The notes below the pieces were generated by a model. The model was given only the letters and a program-made list of their open reading frames with translations. It was not told the origin of the DNA and made no database searches. From positions 286,130 through 350,129 of the forward strand of contig NZ_QGTR01000001.1 of assembly GCF_003182275.1 (NCBI RefSeq): a DNA stretch of 64,000 nt, read 5' to 3'. Below are positions 53,577 to 61,955 of the stretch, one piece after another. The stretch's first letter is position 1, and each line of letters starts with the position of its first letter. A program made the position numbers and the translations under genes. This stretch comes from Hoeflea marina. Lineage in GTDB: Bacteria > Pseudomonadota > Alphaproteobacteria > Rhizobiales > Rhizobiaceae.

Positions 53577-55010
53577 ATGAATGACTTCGCCGACCGCGAC
53601 GACGACAAGATGAAGGATGCCCAGCTGGCGGAAGTCGGCGATGACGACGACATCTACGGTGAGGACGGGTCGATCCGGCAGGATTTCCTCACTGCGATCG
53701 GTGCGGCGATTGCCGATCGCGACGTGCTGTTCCTGCGTGACCACGTCATCCCGCTGCACGAATCCGAACTGGGCGACCTGCTTGAGTCGATCAATGCCAG
53801 CCAGCGACAGGCGCTGGTCAAGCTGCTGGGCGCGGACTTCGATTTCGCGGCGCTGACCGAGGTCGACGAGGCCATCCGCCTCGAAATCATCGATGCCATG
53901 CCCAACGAACAGATCGCCCAGGCGCTGGGCGATCTCGATTCCGATGATGCGGTCTACATCCTCGAGGATCTCGATGAGGAGGATCAGGCCGAAATCCTCG
54001 CCCAGCTGCCGTTCACCGAGCGGGTGCGGCTGCGCCGGTCGCTGGACTATCCCGAGGACACGGCCGGCCGGCGCATGCAGACCGAATTCGTGGCCGTGCC
54101 GCCGTTCTGGACGGTCGGGCAGACCATCGACTACATGCGAAACGAGGAGAATCTGCCCGACAGTTTCAGCCAGATCTTCGTCATCGATCCGACCTTCAAG
54201 CTGCTCGGCTCGGTCAATCTCGACCGCATCCTGCGCACAAGGCGCAAGGCCCGCATCGAGGAGATCATGGATGACAGCCGCTATCCGATCCCCGCAGAGA
54301 TGGATCAGGAAGAGGCGGCCCAGGTCTTCGAGCAGTACGACCTTCTCTCCGCCGCAGTCGTCGACGAAAACGACCGTCTGGTGGGCGTGCTGACCATCGA
54401 CGACGTGGTCGACGTCATCCACGAGGAGGCCGACGAAGACATCAAGCGCATGGGCGGCGTCGGCGACGAGGAACTGTCCGACAATGTCATGTCGACGGTG
54501 CGTTCCCGGTTTGCCTGGCTGCTGATCAATCTCGGCACGGCCATTCTCGCCTCCGCCGTCATCAGCCTGTTCGACGCCACCATCAGCCAGATGGTGGCGC
54601 TTGCGGTGCTGATGCCGATCGTCGCTTCCATGGGCGGCAATGCCGGCACGCAGACCATGACCGTGACGGTGCGGGCCCTGGCCACCAAGGATCTCGACAT
54701 CTACAACGCCGGCCGCATCATCCGGCGCGAGGCGGCCGTGGGCGTCATCAATGGTGTCATCTTCGCCGTCATCATCGGCGTGGTGGCCGGCTTCTGGTTT
54801 GCCAGCCCTGGTCTGGGCACCGTCATTGCCGCGGCAATGATCATCAACATGCTGGCCGCGGCCCTGGCCGGCATCCTGCTGCCGCTGCTGCTTGACAAGG
54901 TCGGCGCCGATCCGGCGATTTCATCGGCGGTGTTCGTGACCACGGTCACCGACGTGATCGGCTTTTTCGCCTTTCTCGGCATGGCCGGTCTTTGGCTGGC
55001 GCATCTCTGA
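53577..55010 (+). CDS. mgtE: Magnesium transporter MgtE
   Basis: MgtE is a magnesium channel of the inner membrane, gated by its cytosolic domain. The 477-residue protein has an N domain (helical repeats, about residues 40-150), two CBS domains (about 155-275, with FSQIFVIDPTFKLLGSVNL and DENDRLVGVLTIDDVVDVI), the plug helix, and five membrane helices with MPIVASMGGNAGTQTMTV (in part; about residues 348-365) lining the pore. The start ATG at 53577 has no strong ribosome-binding site; the open frame reaches 53361. It is a single gene, before a MerR regulator. Confidence 0.95.
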   Translation: MNDFADRDDDKMKDAQLAEVGDDDDIYGEDGSIRQDFLTAIGAAIADRDVLFLRDHVIPLHESELGDLLESINASQRQALVKLLGADFDFAALTEVDEAIRLEIIDAMPNEQIAQALGDLDSDDAVYILEDLDEEDQAEILAQLPFTERVRLRRSLDYPEDTAGRRMQTEFVAVPPFWTVGQTIDYMRNEENLPDSFSQIFVIDPTFKLLGSVNLDRILRTRRKARIEEIMDDSRYPIPAEMDQEEAAQVFEQYDLLSAAVVDENDRLVGVLTIDDVVDVIHEEADEDIKRMGGVGDEELSDNVMSTVRSRFAWLLINLGTAILASAVISLFDATISQMVALAVLMPIVASMGGNAGTQTMTVTVRALATKDLDIYNAGRIIRREAAVGVINGVIFAVIIGVVAGFWFASPGLGTVIAAAMIINMLAAALAGILLPLLLDKVGADPAISSAVFVTTVTDVIGFFAFLGMAGLWLAHL

Positions 55011-55043
55011 GCCGCATGAAAGGTGGTGGTCAGGGTGGAAAAA

Positions 55044-55064
55044 TTGACTTATACGTAAAGGTAA
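55044..55064 (+). promoter_or_regulatory. Candidate operator of the MerR regulator
   Basis: TTGACTTATACGTAAAGG resembles the partly palindromic TTGACGTAAACGTAA-type sites that I remember for LiuR-like MerR regulators. It lies 40 bp before the regulator's GTG and could give autoregulation. The match is by eye and from memory. Confidence 0.3.
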
Positions 55065-55103
55065 GCAAGTCGTGCAATGCGCCATGCGATCAGGAATCAT
55101 GCA

Positions 55104-55490
55104 GTGCACAAAGTATACACCATCACCGAGCTGACCCGCGAGTTCGGGATTTCGACCCGGACGCTGCGGTTCTACGAGGATGAAGGCCTGATCCAGCCCG
55201 AGCGCCGCGGCCGAACCCGGCTGTTCCGCTCCGCCGATCGGCGCCTGATCCAGGAGATCCTGCGGGGGCGCCGCATCGGCTTTTCCATCGCCGAGATCCG
55301 CGAGATCATCCAGGTCTACAAGGACCCGCCCGGCGAGGCAGGGCAACTCCGGTTGCTGATGCGGAAGGTCGAGGAGAAGCGCGATGACCTGCGCCAGAAG
55401 CGAAAGGACATCGATGAGACGCTGTCGGAACTCGACCTGGTGGAGGAAACGTGCCTGACCCGGCTGGCCGAGATCGGCGTGAACACCTGA
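55104..55490 (+). CDS. MerR-family regulator, LiuR-like
   Basis: MerR proteins bind unusual promoters as dimers. The 128-residue protein has the winged HTH (YTITELTREFGISTRTLRFYEDEGLIQP, in part; about residues 4-31), RRGRTRLFRSADRRLI, and a long dimerisation helix (about 80-118). There is one cysteine, in VEETCLTRL. The close match to rhizobial regulators of branched-chain acyl-CoA catabolism (LiuR) is from memory. The start is GTG at 55104 with AGGAA eight bases upstream; an ATG at 55077 is possible. No catabolic genes are next to it. Confidence 0.75.
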   Translation: MHKVYTITELTREFGISTRTLRFYEDEGLIQPERRGRTRLFRSADRRLIQEILRGRRIGFSIAEIREIIQVYKDPPGEAGQLRLLMRKVEEKRDDLRQKRKDIDETLSELDLVEETCLTRLAEIGVNT

Positions 55491-55632
55491 GGCGACGAGC
55501 CGGTCTGGATGACGGCGCCCCTTGAGCGCCGGGATCGCAGAGGCAATGGAGGTCGGTGACCTGTCGCGCTGTCCTGCCCCGGCAAGGTTCACCTCGTCCG
55601 GAATTGCACCGGGCGGAGCCGAATCCCGGCCG

Positions 55633-56100
55633 TCAGATCCAGCGGCGGACCTTGCGGCAGTAGTTCTCGTATCGATACCCGAACTGGGCCAGCAGGTGCC
55701 TTTCCTCGCGGAGCACGGCCAGATAGTGCATGGCCAGGGCGTCGAAGGGCATCACGACGATGAACCATCCGTTGCCGGTCGCAAGGCCGATGCCCGCCAG
55801 CAGCAGCAGATTGGCCACATAGATCGGGTTGCGGCTGAAGCGGAAGGGGCCCTCCGTGACGAGATGGTTCGAGCCGCGATGCGGCAGGATAGTGGTGTGG
55901 GCCTGCTGCAGGCTGCGCATCGCCCAGAAGTCGACCGCCAGCCCGGCGAGGATCAGCACGGCCCCGAGCAGCCGCGACAGGTGAAACACCAGCGGCAGAG
56001 GCAGTGCCGCAAAGGCGGCGATCGCCGCGGCCCCGAACAGGACGAGCAGCAAGGGTGGCCAGGGAATGGAATTGGGTCGCGCCCGATAGACGTTCATCAT
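55633..56100 (-). CDS. Isoprenylcysteine carboxyl methyltransferase-family membrane protein
   Basis: The 155-residue protein has four hydrophobic segments (about residues 14-30, 35-55, 88-110 and 110-125) and the family signature LVTEGPFRFSRNPIYVANLLLLAG at about residues 79-101 (given in part), with ERHLLAQFGYRYENYCRKV near the end. Such bacterial proteins (PEMT/ICMT fold) methylate lipids or unknown acceptors. Start uncertain: ATGATG at 56100-56095 follows GGGA; 56127 is open too. It stands alone. Confidence 0.75.
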   Translation of the reverse strand: MMNVYRARPNSIPWPPLLLVLFGAAAIAAFAALPLPLVFHLSRLLGAVLILAGLAVDFWAMRSLQQAHTTILPHRGSNHLVTEGPFRFSRNPIYVANLLLLAGIGLATGNGWFIVVMPFDALAMHYLAVLREERHLLAQFGYRYENYCRKVRRWI

Positions 56101-56163
56101 CGTTCCCGTTTGACGGCTAATATACAAGGATTGCCGATTCCGGCCAGTCTTTTTCCATTGTTT

Positions 56164-57198
56164 TCAAGGCGTCTGCGCTCTCATCGTGCAGGCCCGGGCG
56201 ATCTCGCCGACGCGATCGTCCTTGAGCGGATCAATGGCGCCCGACTGCAACGGCGCAAACAGGTCCCGCCCCAGCAGCTCCTCCATGACGCATCCGCAGA
56301 AGCGCTGGCACATCGCCATGTCGTTGTCCTGGACACAGCCCTGCTCGCAACTCGCGACATAGGCCTGCACCGGGTCGGCGCCGGCGGGCGGCAGGATCTG
56401 GCTGACTGTCCAGACAATCGCGATCAGCACCGGTTGATGCACCAGATAGAAGGCCAGACTGTGGCGCCCGGCAAACCGCAGCAGCCGCACCAGCGGGGTC
56501 CCGGGCAACCGGATCCGCTGCAGCCGCTCGCGCAGACCGGTGGCGATGGCCAGCCGGGTCAGCGCGATGCCCGCCAGGACCGCGCCGAACCAGGGAAACA
56601 GCGGCACATAATCGTTGGAGCGCGGCACATGCGCGGAAAGTCCAACCCACCACAGCCACGGAGCGTCGAAGAATTCGGCCCTGAACAGCTGCGGCAGCGC
56701 CACGACCGCCAGCGCCACCGCGAGCGTCAAGGCAGGGGGCAGGCGAACGAAGGCAAGCCCGAGCAGGCTCGCCAGTGCGATTTCATGCAGGATGCCGAAG
56801 AAAATGAACTGATCGGGCGTGGCGATCCATGTCGCCAGGCTTATCAGCGCCGCCGCGCCCGCCACCATGGCGATCCGCTTGAGAAAGCCGTCGAACCGGA
56901 ATCGCGGCCAGTGCGCCAGCACCAGGCTGACACCGACGAGAAACAGGAAGCTCGAGGCGATCGACCGCGCATAGAGCTTGAACAGTCCGTGGCCGGTGCT
57001 GCCGGGCTCGAGATAGCCGAAGTACTCCAGGTCCCAGGAGAAATGGTAGCTGGCCATGGCCAGAAGCGCCACGGCGCGCACGAGGTCGATGATCTGCAGC
57101 CGTCCGCCGGATGATGCTGCGGGCGTGGCGGTGCCTGGATCGGTTGCCAATCGGCTCTCCCCGGAAATTATGGGCCGCCCTGGTCGGCCCGGATGCAC
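56164..57198 (-). CDS. DUF1624 / HGSNAT-like multipass membrane protein
   Basis: The 344-residue protein has seven to nine hydrophobic helices and the signature IDLVRAVALLAMASYHFSWD near residue 37, with the conserved His of heparan-alpha-glucosaminide N-acetyltransferase-like proteins. The C-terminal soluble part, about residues 285-344, holds five cysteines (VASCEQGCVQDNDMAMCQRF, CGC) and may form disulfides or bind metal, an addition I do not know from the family. Substrate unknown. It is 58 bp from the DMT transporter gene on the same strand. Confidence 0.75.
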   Translation of the reverse strand: MHPGRPGRPIISGESRLATDPGTATPAASSGGRLQIIDLVRAVALLAMASYHFSWDLEYFGYLEPGSTGHGLFKLYARSIASSFLFLVGVSLVLAHWPRFRFDGFLKRIAMVAGAAALISLATWIATPDQFIFFGILHEIALASLLGLAFVRLPPALTLAVALAVVALPQLFRAEFFDAPWLWWVGLSAHVPRSNDYVPLFPWFGAVLAGIALTRLAIATGLRERLQRIRLPGTPLVRLLRFAGRHSLAFYLVHQPVLIAIVWTVSQILPPAGADPVQAYVASCEQGCVQDNDMAMCQRFCGCVMEELLGRDLFAPLQSGAIDPLKDDRVGEIARACTMRAQTP

Positions 57199-57256
57199 GG
57201 AGCTTACAGCAAGTCATTGTGTTGGAAAGCGGGCGCAGCTGTCGCCCGGGCCGAAT

Positions 57257-58159
57257 TCAGGCTCGCCGTCCGCCGCGCGAGGCCACGAAAAGCCCGGCCA
57301 GCACCAGCGCCAGGGCGATCAGCACGCTCATGCTCACCTGCTCGCCGAGAATGATTGCGCCCAGCATGACCCCGAACACCGGCACCAGGTTGATCGCCGT
57401 CGAGAAGCGGGTGAGCCCGATGGTGCGGATGAGATGGAAGCGCAGGATGTAGGCGAGCCCGGTGGGAAAGATGCCCAGAAAGACCAGCGCCATCCAGGCA
57501 TGAAGCGACATGCCGGTCGGCGGCAGCCCCTCGAAGGCCAGCGCCAGCGGGATGAGAAAGGCCGAGCCGATGCCGAGCGCCAGGCAGGCGAGCCTCACCG
57601 GCGGCATGTGGATACGGCGGATCAGCAGGCTTGCCGTCACGTAGCACATCGAGGCGCCGAGCACCGCCGCCTTGGCATGAAAATCGCCGTGACCGAGACC
57701 CGCCGCGGCGCTGGGCCCGACCACCACCATGATGCCGGCAAAGCCGAGCGCCACGGCAAGCAGCTTGTGAGGCGTCAGCCTATCGTCCGCGGTGAGGAAG
57801 TGGCTGCCGATCAACGCGAGGAAAGGTCCGGTTCCCATCAGCAGCGACAGCACGCCGGCGTGGAGGGTCTCGCCAGCCCATGCAATCAGAAAGAACGGCA
57901 CCACCATGTTGAGGCAGGCCATGCCGACGATCAGGCCCCATTGCCCGCGCGATTCCGGCCAGGCCAGGCCTCGCCACAGCGCGTAGGGCAACAGCACCAC
58001 GAAGCCGAGCGTCACCCGGATGGCGGCAAGCCACACCGGGCCGGTTTCGGGCACGGCGATCTTGATGGCGGTGAAGGCCGAGGCCCACATCAGGGCGGCC
58101 GCCACCAGCAGCGCATAGTCGAGCGGCGTCGGCCTTCGGATCGGCAGAGGCGGAATCAT
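57257..58159 (-). CDS. EamA/DMT-family transporter
   Basis: The 300-residue protein is built of ten transmembrane helices in two EamA repeats (about residues 15-145 and 160-298), with the family-typical WASAFTAIKIAV in helix 1 and VPVFGVMLGAIILGE in helix 9. Such carriers export or import small metabolites; the substrate is unknown. It overlaps the DUF3253 gene by one base, so the two are co-translated. Confidence 0.9.
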   Translation of the reverse strand: MIPPLPIRRPTPLDYALLVAAALMWASAFTAIKIAVPETGPVWLAAIRVTLGFVVLLPYALWRGLAWPESRGQWGLIVGMACLNMVVPFFLIAWAGETLHAGVLSLLMGTGPFLALIGSHFLTADDRLTPHKLLAVALGFAGIMVVVGPSAAAGLGHGDFHAKAAVLGASMCYVTASLLIRRIHMPPVRLACLALGIGSAFLIPLALAFEGLPPTGMSLHAWMALVFLGIFPTGLAYILRFHLIRTIGLTRFSTAINLVPVFGVMLGAIILGEQVSMSVLIALALVLAGLFVASRGGRRA

Positions 58160-58503
58160 TACTCGGCGTCGGTGTCGGGGTTGTCGCCGGCGGCGTCGAG
58201 CCTGGCCTGCGCCGCGCGTGCGATGCTTTCCGGCGATGCGGCAGCCAGACGGTAGATGCCGCGGAAGTCGTCGGGATCGGCGACCTTGCCCTTGCGGCGG
58301 ATTTCGAGCTCGCCGTCCTTGGCCATGGCGATGCAGACGCGGCGCAGCGGCTTCATCACCTGGCTCCAGGCCTTTTCGTCCTTGCCGGCCATGGCACGGG
58401 CGACATCGGAGGGTGAAATGGTCTTTCCGGCGCCGGCCTTCGCGAGGTGCTCGACGATCGTCATGCGGATATCGGCTTCGGAGTGGCCGGTTGGTCTGGT
58501 CAT
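58159..58503 (-). CDS. DUF3253 protein
   Basis: The 114-residue protein has a helix-turn-helix-like part (ISPSDVARAMAGKDEKAW SQVMKPLRRVCIAMAKDG, with a stretch AMAGKDEKAWSQVMKPLR) and a wing (GELEIRRKGKVADPDDFRGIYRL). This layout, with KPLRRV and DPDDFRG, is that of DUF3253, a winged-helix-like family of unknown role. The last 25 residues are Ala/Asp-rich. It is the first gene of a pair with the DMT transporter, and lies four bases after the DUF599 gene. Confidence 0.8.
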   Translation of the reverse strand: MTRPTGHSEADIRMTIVEHLAKAGAGKTISPSDVARAMAGKDEKAWSQVMKPLRRVCIAMAKDGELEIRRKGKVADPDDFRGIYRLAAASPESIARAAQARLDAAGDNPDTDAE

Positions 58504-58507
58504 CAGT

Positions 58508-59194
58508 TTACATGCCTTCCAAAGCCGCGCTGCGCGCCGCCGACAGGAACTGCCGCCGCACCAGAACGAGAATCACCAAAGTTGTCGTAGCCATGAAGTA
58601 CAATGGTCCGGCAAACCAGCCCAGATATCCGATTGCGAGAAAAATCGCCCGCAAACCGGCATTGAAGTGTTTGCCGGCGAGGATGTTCATGGCCGCGGCC
58701 CGGTCACCGGCCCTCTCCACCGCATCTTCACCTCCCTCGATCTCTCCGACCATCGGTATCGCGCCGAACAGGATCGAGGCATAGTTGAACAGCCGGTAGG
58801 ACCAGCCGAACTTGAAGAACGAGTAGGCGAAGATCGCGATCAGCCCGAAGACCTTGAGTTCGAAGCCGATGCGGGTCGCGACGATGGGAAACGGCAGGCT
58901 GTTGACGACGGTGAGCACTTCGTCGGTTGCCCCGAGCAGGGCAAAGCAGCCGCCGATGGCGAAAATGGTGGTGGAGGCGAAGAACGCGGTGCCGTTCTGG
59001 AGCCCGCCGAGGATCGCAGTGTCGATCATCCGGAGGTCGCGGCGCACAGCCGTCCTCATCCAGGTGCGCCGATGCGCATTCATGATCTGAGACAGGCTGG
59101 AGCGGCCAAGCCGGTGGCTGCCGCTGGTCGATTGCGAGAAGCCTGCCCAGAGCAGCACGAACCATGAGATGGCGAGGTAGTCGAGGATTGTCAT
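58508..59194 (-). CDS. DUF599 membrane protein
   Basis: The 228-residue protein has five or six hydrophobic helices (about residues 4-22, 66-85, 90-110, 118-140, 178-200 and 200-215) with the family-type motif MNAHRRTWMRTAVRRDLRMIDTAILGGLQNGTAFF (in part; about residues 38-70). The family has no known function. The start at 59194 is chosen because the frame upstream reads as arginine-rich junk. It begins 86 bp downstream (minus strand) of a TTAA-N7-TTAA box. Confidence 0.8.
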   Translation of the reverse strand: MTILDYLAISWFVLLWAGFSQSTSGSHRLGRSSLSQIMNAHRRTWMRTAVRRDLRMIDTAILGGLQNGTAFFASTTIFAIGGCFALLGATDEVLTVVNSLPFPIVATRIGFELKVFGLIAIFAYSFFKFGWSYRLFNYASILFGAIPMVGEIEGGEDAVERAGDRAAAMNILAGKHFNAGLRAIFLAIGYLGWFAGPLYFMATTTLVILVLVRRQFLSAARSAALEGM

Positions 59195-59530
59195 GACCGA
59201 CCTTGTGCCACGAAGCAGCACCGTACGCAAAACCATTAAAGTTCGGCGCCGCACTGACGCGGCAGCGGCCTTGTCGTGGTTAACCCGCCGTTAAGGTCTG
59301 TGGTCGAAAATTGCCCTGTCATGTGAGTCGAACAGGAAACGCTTCAGGCTAACCCGTTGGATTGTCAAGGAGCCATGTTCCGAGCGCGAAGCTCCTATGA
59401 GAATTTGACCACAGTTTCGCCCTTTTTTGCAGTTGCGAAGATGTTACCAGTTCGTTAAACCCCCAATTCAAGCCGCAAGCGAATCCAACATGCTGACGCG
59501 GCCGGATCTGGTCCATCAATCGGAGTGAAT
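59195..59530. other. Intergenic region between DUF599 and the 33-residue peptide
   Basis: These 336 bp contain the CtrA-type box, and downstream a TTGACC at about 59407 that could be a -35 element for the small gene, without a clear -10 box. No coding frame is convincing. Confidence 0.4.
59280..59294. promoter_or_regulatory. CtrA-type box TTAA-N7-TTAA
   Basis: TTAA (59280-59283), seven bases CCCGCCG, TTAA (59291-59294) is an exact match to the CtrA consensus of alphaproteobacterial cell-cycle control; the flanking G and C make a GTTAAC-like half-palindrome. It lies 86 bp before the DUF599 gene on the minus strand and 237 bp before the 33-residue peptide on the plus strand. Binding was not tested. 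Confidence 0.45.
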
Positions 59531-59632
59531 ATGAACGACACCGCACAAAAATCCTGCTGGGGCATCACCGCCCGCGCAGTGATCGGGTTTACGGGAATTC
59601 TTGTTCTGGCATATCTGTTCGGCGGCATCTGA
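59531..59632 (+). CDS. Predicted 33-residue single-span membrane peptide
   Basis: ATG at 59531 opens 33 codons with GGAG five bases upstream. The peptide has a short polar N-terminus (MNDTAQKSCWGITARA) and a hydrophobic segment of about residues 16-31 (VIGFTGILVLAYLFGG), enough to cross the membrane once. A strong terminator follows 23 bases after the stop, so a small independent transcript is likely. It is too short for usual gene callers. I recognise no family. The nearest neighbour is sdaA, 273 bp downstream. Confidence 0.65.
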   Translation: MNDTAQKSCWGITARAVIGFTGILVLAYLFGGI

Positions 59633-59654
59633 GCCCCACACTGCGAGATCCGAT

Positions 59655-59690
59655 AAGCAGCGCGTGACCCTTGTCCGCGCTGCTTTTTCT
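59655..59690 (+). terminator. Terminator after the 33-residue peptide
   Basis: AAGCAGCGCG (59655-59664) pairs perfectly with CGCGCTGCTT (59676-59685) around an 11-nt loop, and TTTCTTG follows. It ends the small unit and separates it from sdaA. Confidence 0.85.
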
Positions 59691-59905
59691 TGCCCAAATT
59701 TCCGTGCACTGGTCCTCCCTGTTTCGCGGCATCGCGCCGCCGATGTCGCCTGCGCGGCAGAAGGTGTCGGCGGCCCGGCAGGCCGTGCTGGAAATTTGCA
59801 TGTACTGTCGGCGTCACCGGACTGGTCATGCACCGGTGGCTCGGCGATGATAACCCGTCCGGCCGGTTCGCCGGGATCCGGCGGGACCGGCATTGGAGGT
59901 AGCAC

Positions 59906-61306
59906 TTGTTTCTCTCGGTTTTCGATGTCTTCAAGATCGGTGTCGGTCCTTCGAGCTCCCACACGATGGGGCCGATGTCGGCCGCGGTGAGGTTCCTCGA
60001 TGAAATCGCCTCCGACGCCTGGCCGCGGCCCGCAGGAACCCGGGTTGCCTCGCTGGCGGTCAGCCTGCATGGTTCGCTCGCCTACACCGGCATCGGCCAT
60101 GGCACCGGCCGCGCAGTCGTGCTGGGCCTGACCGGGGAGCGCCCCGACCAGGTCGATCCAGACCGGATGGACGCCATCATCGGATCGGTCGAGGCAAGCC
60201 GGTCGGTCACGCCGCCCGGCCATCCGACCTATCATTTCGACCCGAAGACCGACCTGGTCTTCGACAAGAAGACGCCTTTGCCGGGGCATGCCAACGGCAT
60301 GCGTTTCAGCGCCTTCGACCGCGACGGAAATGTGCTGCTGCGCCGGGTCTACTATTCCGTCGGCGGTGGTTTCGTCGTCACCGACACCGAACTCGAGGCG
60401 CTCAAGTCGACCAGGAAGCCAGCAGTCGACAGGACCGTGCCCTATCCTTTCGCCAATGCCGCGCAGATGCTGGCGATGGCGGCCCGGTCAGGCCTGTCGA
60501 TTGCGCAGATGAAGCGCGCCAACGAGGAGGCGTCGATGAGCCCTGAAGAGCTCGACGCCGGCCTCGACCGGATCTGGTCGGCGATGGACGGCTGCGTCGA
60601 GCGCGGCCTGACCGGCGAGGGCATCATGCCCGGTGGGCTCAAGGTCAAGCGTCGCGCCCGCATGATCCATGAAAAGCTGCAGGACGAGTGGCGCCAGAAC
60701 CGTCGCAATCCGCTGCTCGCCAATGACTGGCTGAGCGTCTACGCCATGGCCGTCAACGAGGAGAACGCCGCCGGCGGTCGTGTCGTCACGGCGCCCACCA
60801 ACGGCGCCGCCGGCGTCATTCCCGCCACCATCCGCTACATCCTGCAGTTCCAGGACGGCGCCGATCAGACTTCGGTTCGCGACTACCTGCTCACAGCCGC
60901 CGCCATCGGCGGCATCATCAAGCATAACGCGTCGATTTCCGGCGCCGAGGTGGGGTGCCAGGGCGAGGTGGGTTCGGCTGCGGCGATGTCGGCCGCCGGG
61001 CTGGCCGCGATCATGGGTGGCACGCCCGAACAGGTGGAAAACGCCGCCGAGATCGCGCTCGAGCACCATCTCGGCATGACCTGCGACCCCGTCGGCGGCC
61101 TGGTGCAGGTGCCCTGCATCGAGCGCAATGCGCTGGGCGCGGTCAAGGCGGTCACCGCCGCCTCGCTGGCGCTGAAGGGCGACGGCACCCATTTCGTGCC
61201 GCTCGACGCCTGCATCGAGACCATGCGCCAGACCGGCCTCGACATGAACGAGAAGTACAAGGAAACCTCCACGGGCGGTCTCGCCGTCAATGTGGTGGAG
61301 TGCTGA
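59906..61306 (+). CDS. sdaA: L-serine dehydratase (iron-sulfur type)
   Basis: It deaminates L-serine to pyruvate and ammonia using a [4Fe-4S] cluster. The 466-residue single-chain protein has the N-terminal beta domain [19 protein letters not shown] (about residues 6-24), the alpha domain [13 protein letters not shown], and cysteines at about C350 (GCQGEVGSA region), C392 (MTCDPVGG) and C401 (VPCIERN). The start is TTG at 59906 with a strong GGAGGT five bases upstream; no ATG near it fits. A weak initiator like this would hold expression down. Followed by DUF1489 after 95 bp. Confidence 0.92.
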   Translation: MFLSVFDVFKIGVGPSSSHTMGPMSAAVRFLDEIASDAWPRPAGTRVASLAVSLHGSLAYTGIGHGTGRAVVLGLTGERPDQVDPDRMDAIIGSVEASRSVTPPGHPTYHFDPKTDLVFDKKTPLPGHANGMRFSAFDRDGNVLLRRVYYSVGGGFVVTDTELEALKSTRKPAVDRTVPYPFANAAQMLAMAARSGLSIAQMKRANEEASMSPEELDAGLDRIWSAMDGCVERGLTGEGIMPGGLKVKRRARMIHEKLQDEWRQNRRNPLLANDWLSVYAMAVNEENAAGGRVVTAPTNGAAGVIPATIRYILQFQDGADQTSVRDYLLTAAAIGGIIKHNASISGAEVGCQGEVGSAAAMSAAGLAAIMGGTPEQVENAAEIALEHHLGMTCDPVGGLVQVPCIERNALGAVKAVTAASLALKGDGTHFVPLDACIETMRQTGLDMNEKYKETSTGGLAVNVVEC

Positions 61307-61401
61307 GCCCGGTCGTCCGGCGCCGGAGACGGGCTGTGGACGGGTGGCGGAGTGCTCCGGCGCGCTCTTGACGGATCGCGCGCCGGCACCGACAAGGAGG
61401 G

Positions 61402-61836
61402 ATGGCTCTCCATATCATCAAGCTTTGCGTCGGCGCCGAGAGCGTCGAGGACCTGCAGGACTGGATCACCCGGCGTCTGGCGGCCCGCAAGGCTGCCGGC
61501 AAGGCGCCCGAACAGCACCACACCACCCGCATGGCGCCCAAGCGCCGCGACGAGGTGCTGGACGGCGGTTCGCTCTACTGGGTGATCAAGGGCAATGTGC
61601 AGGTGCGCCAGCGCCTGCTCGACCTTCGCCCCGTCGTCGACGGCGAGGGCATCTCGCGGTGCGACTTCATCCTGGAACCCCAGTTGCATCTGACCAACTG
61701 GCAGCCGCGGCGGCCGTTCCAGGGCTGGCGCTATCTCACCGCAGAGGATGCGCCCGCAGACCTGGGCTCTGACACCGGGGCCGAGGCGATGCCGGCCGAA
61801 CTGCGTCGCGAACTGGCCAGTCTCGGCCTTCTCTGA
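61402..61836 (+). CDS. DUF1489 protein
   Basis: The 144-residue protein has the family signatures HIIKLCVGAESVEDLQDWI near the start, HHTTRMAPKRRDEVLDGGSLYWVIKG (in part; about residues 39-64) and RCDFILEPQLHLTNWQPRRPFQGWRYL (in part). This family is common in alphaproteobacteria and has no known function. No signal peptide. GGAGGG lies about eight bases before the ATG. It is 95 bp after sdaA, probably in its own unit. Confidence 0.85.
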   Translation: MALHIIKLCVGAESVEDLQDWITRRLAARKAAGKAPEQHHTTRMAPKRRDEVLDGGSLYWVIKGNVQVRQRLLDLRPVVDGEGISRCDFILEPQLHLTNWQPRRPFQGWRYLTAEDAPADLGSDTGAEAMPAELRRELASLGLL

Positions 61837-61955
61837 GCGCATTCCGCCGCGCTGGCGGCGGACGGCACGGCAATCCGGCCTTGCAGACCTTGTGTTTGCG
61901 CCCGACGATGCCACATTGAGGGAGAGGCGTTTTCGCCGGCTTGAACAGGCGGACC

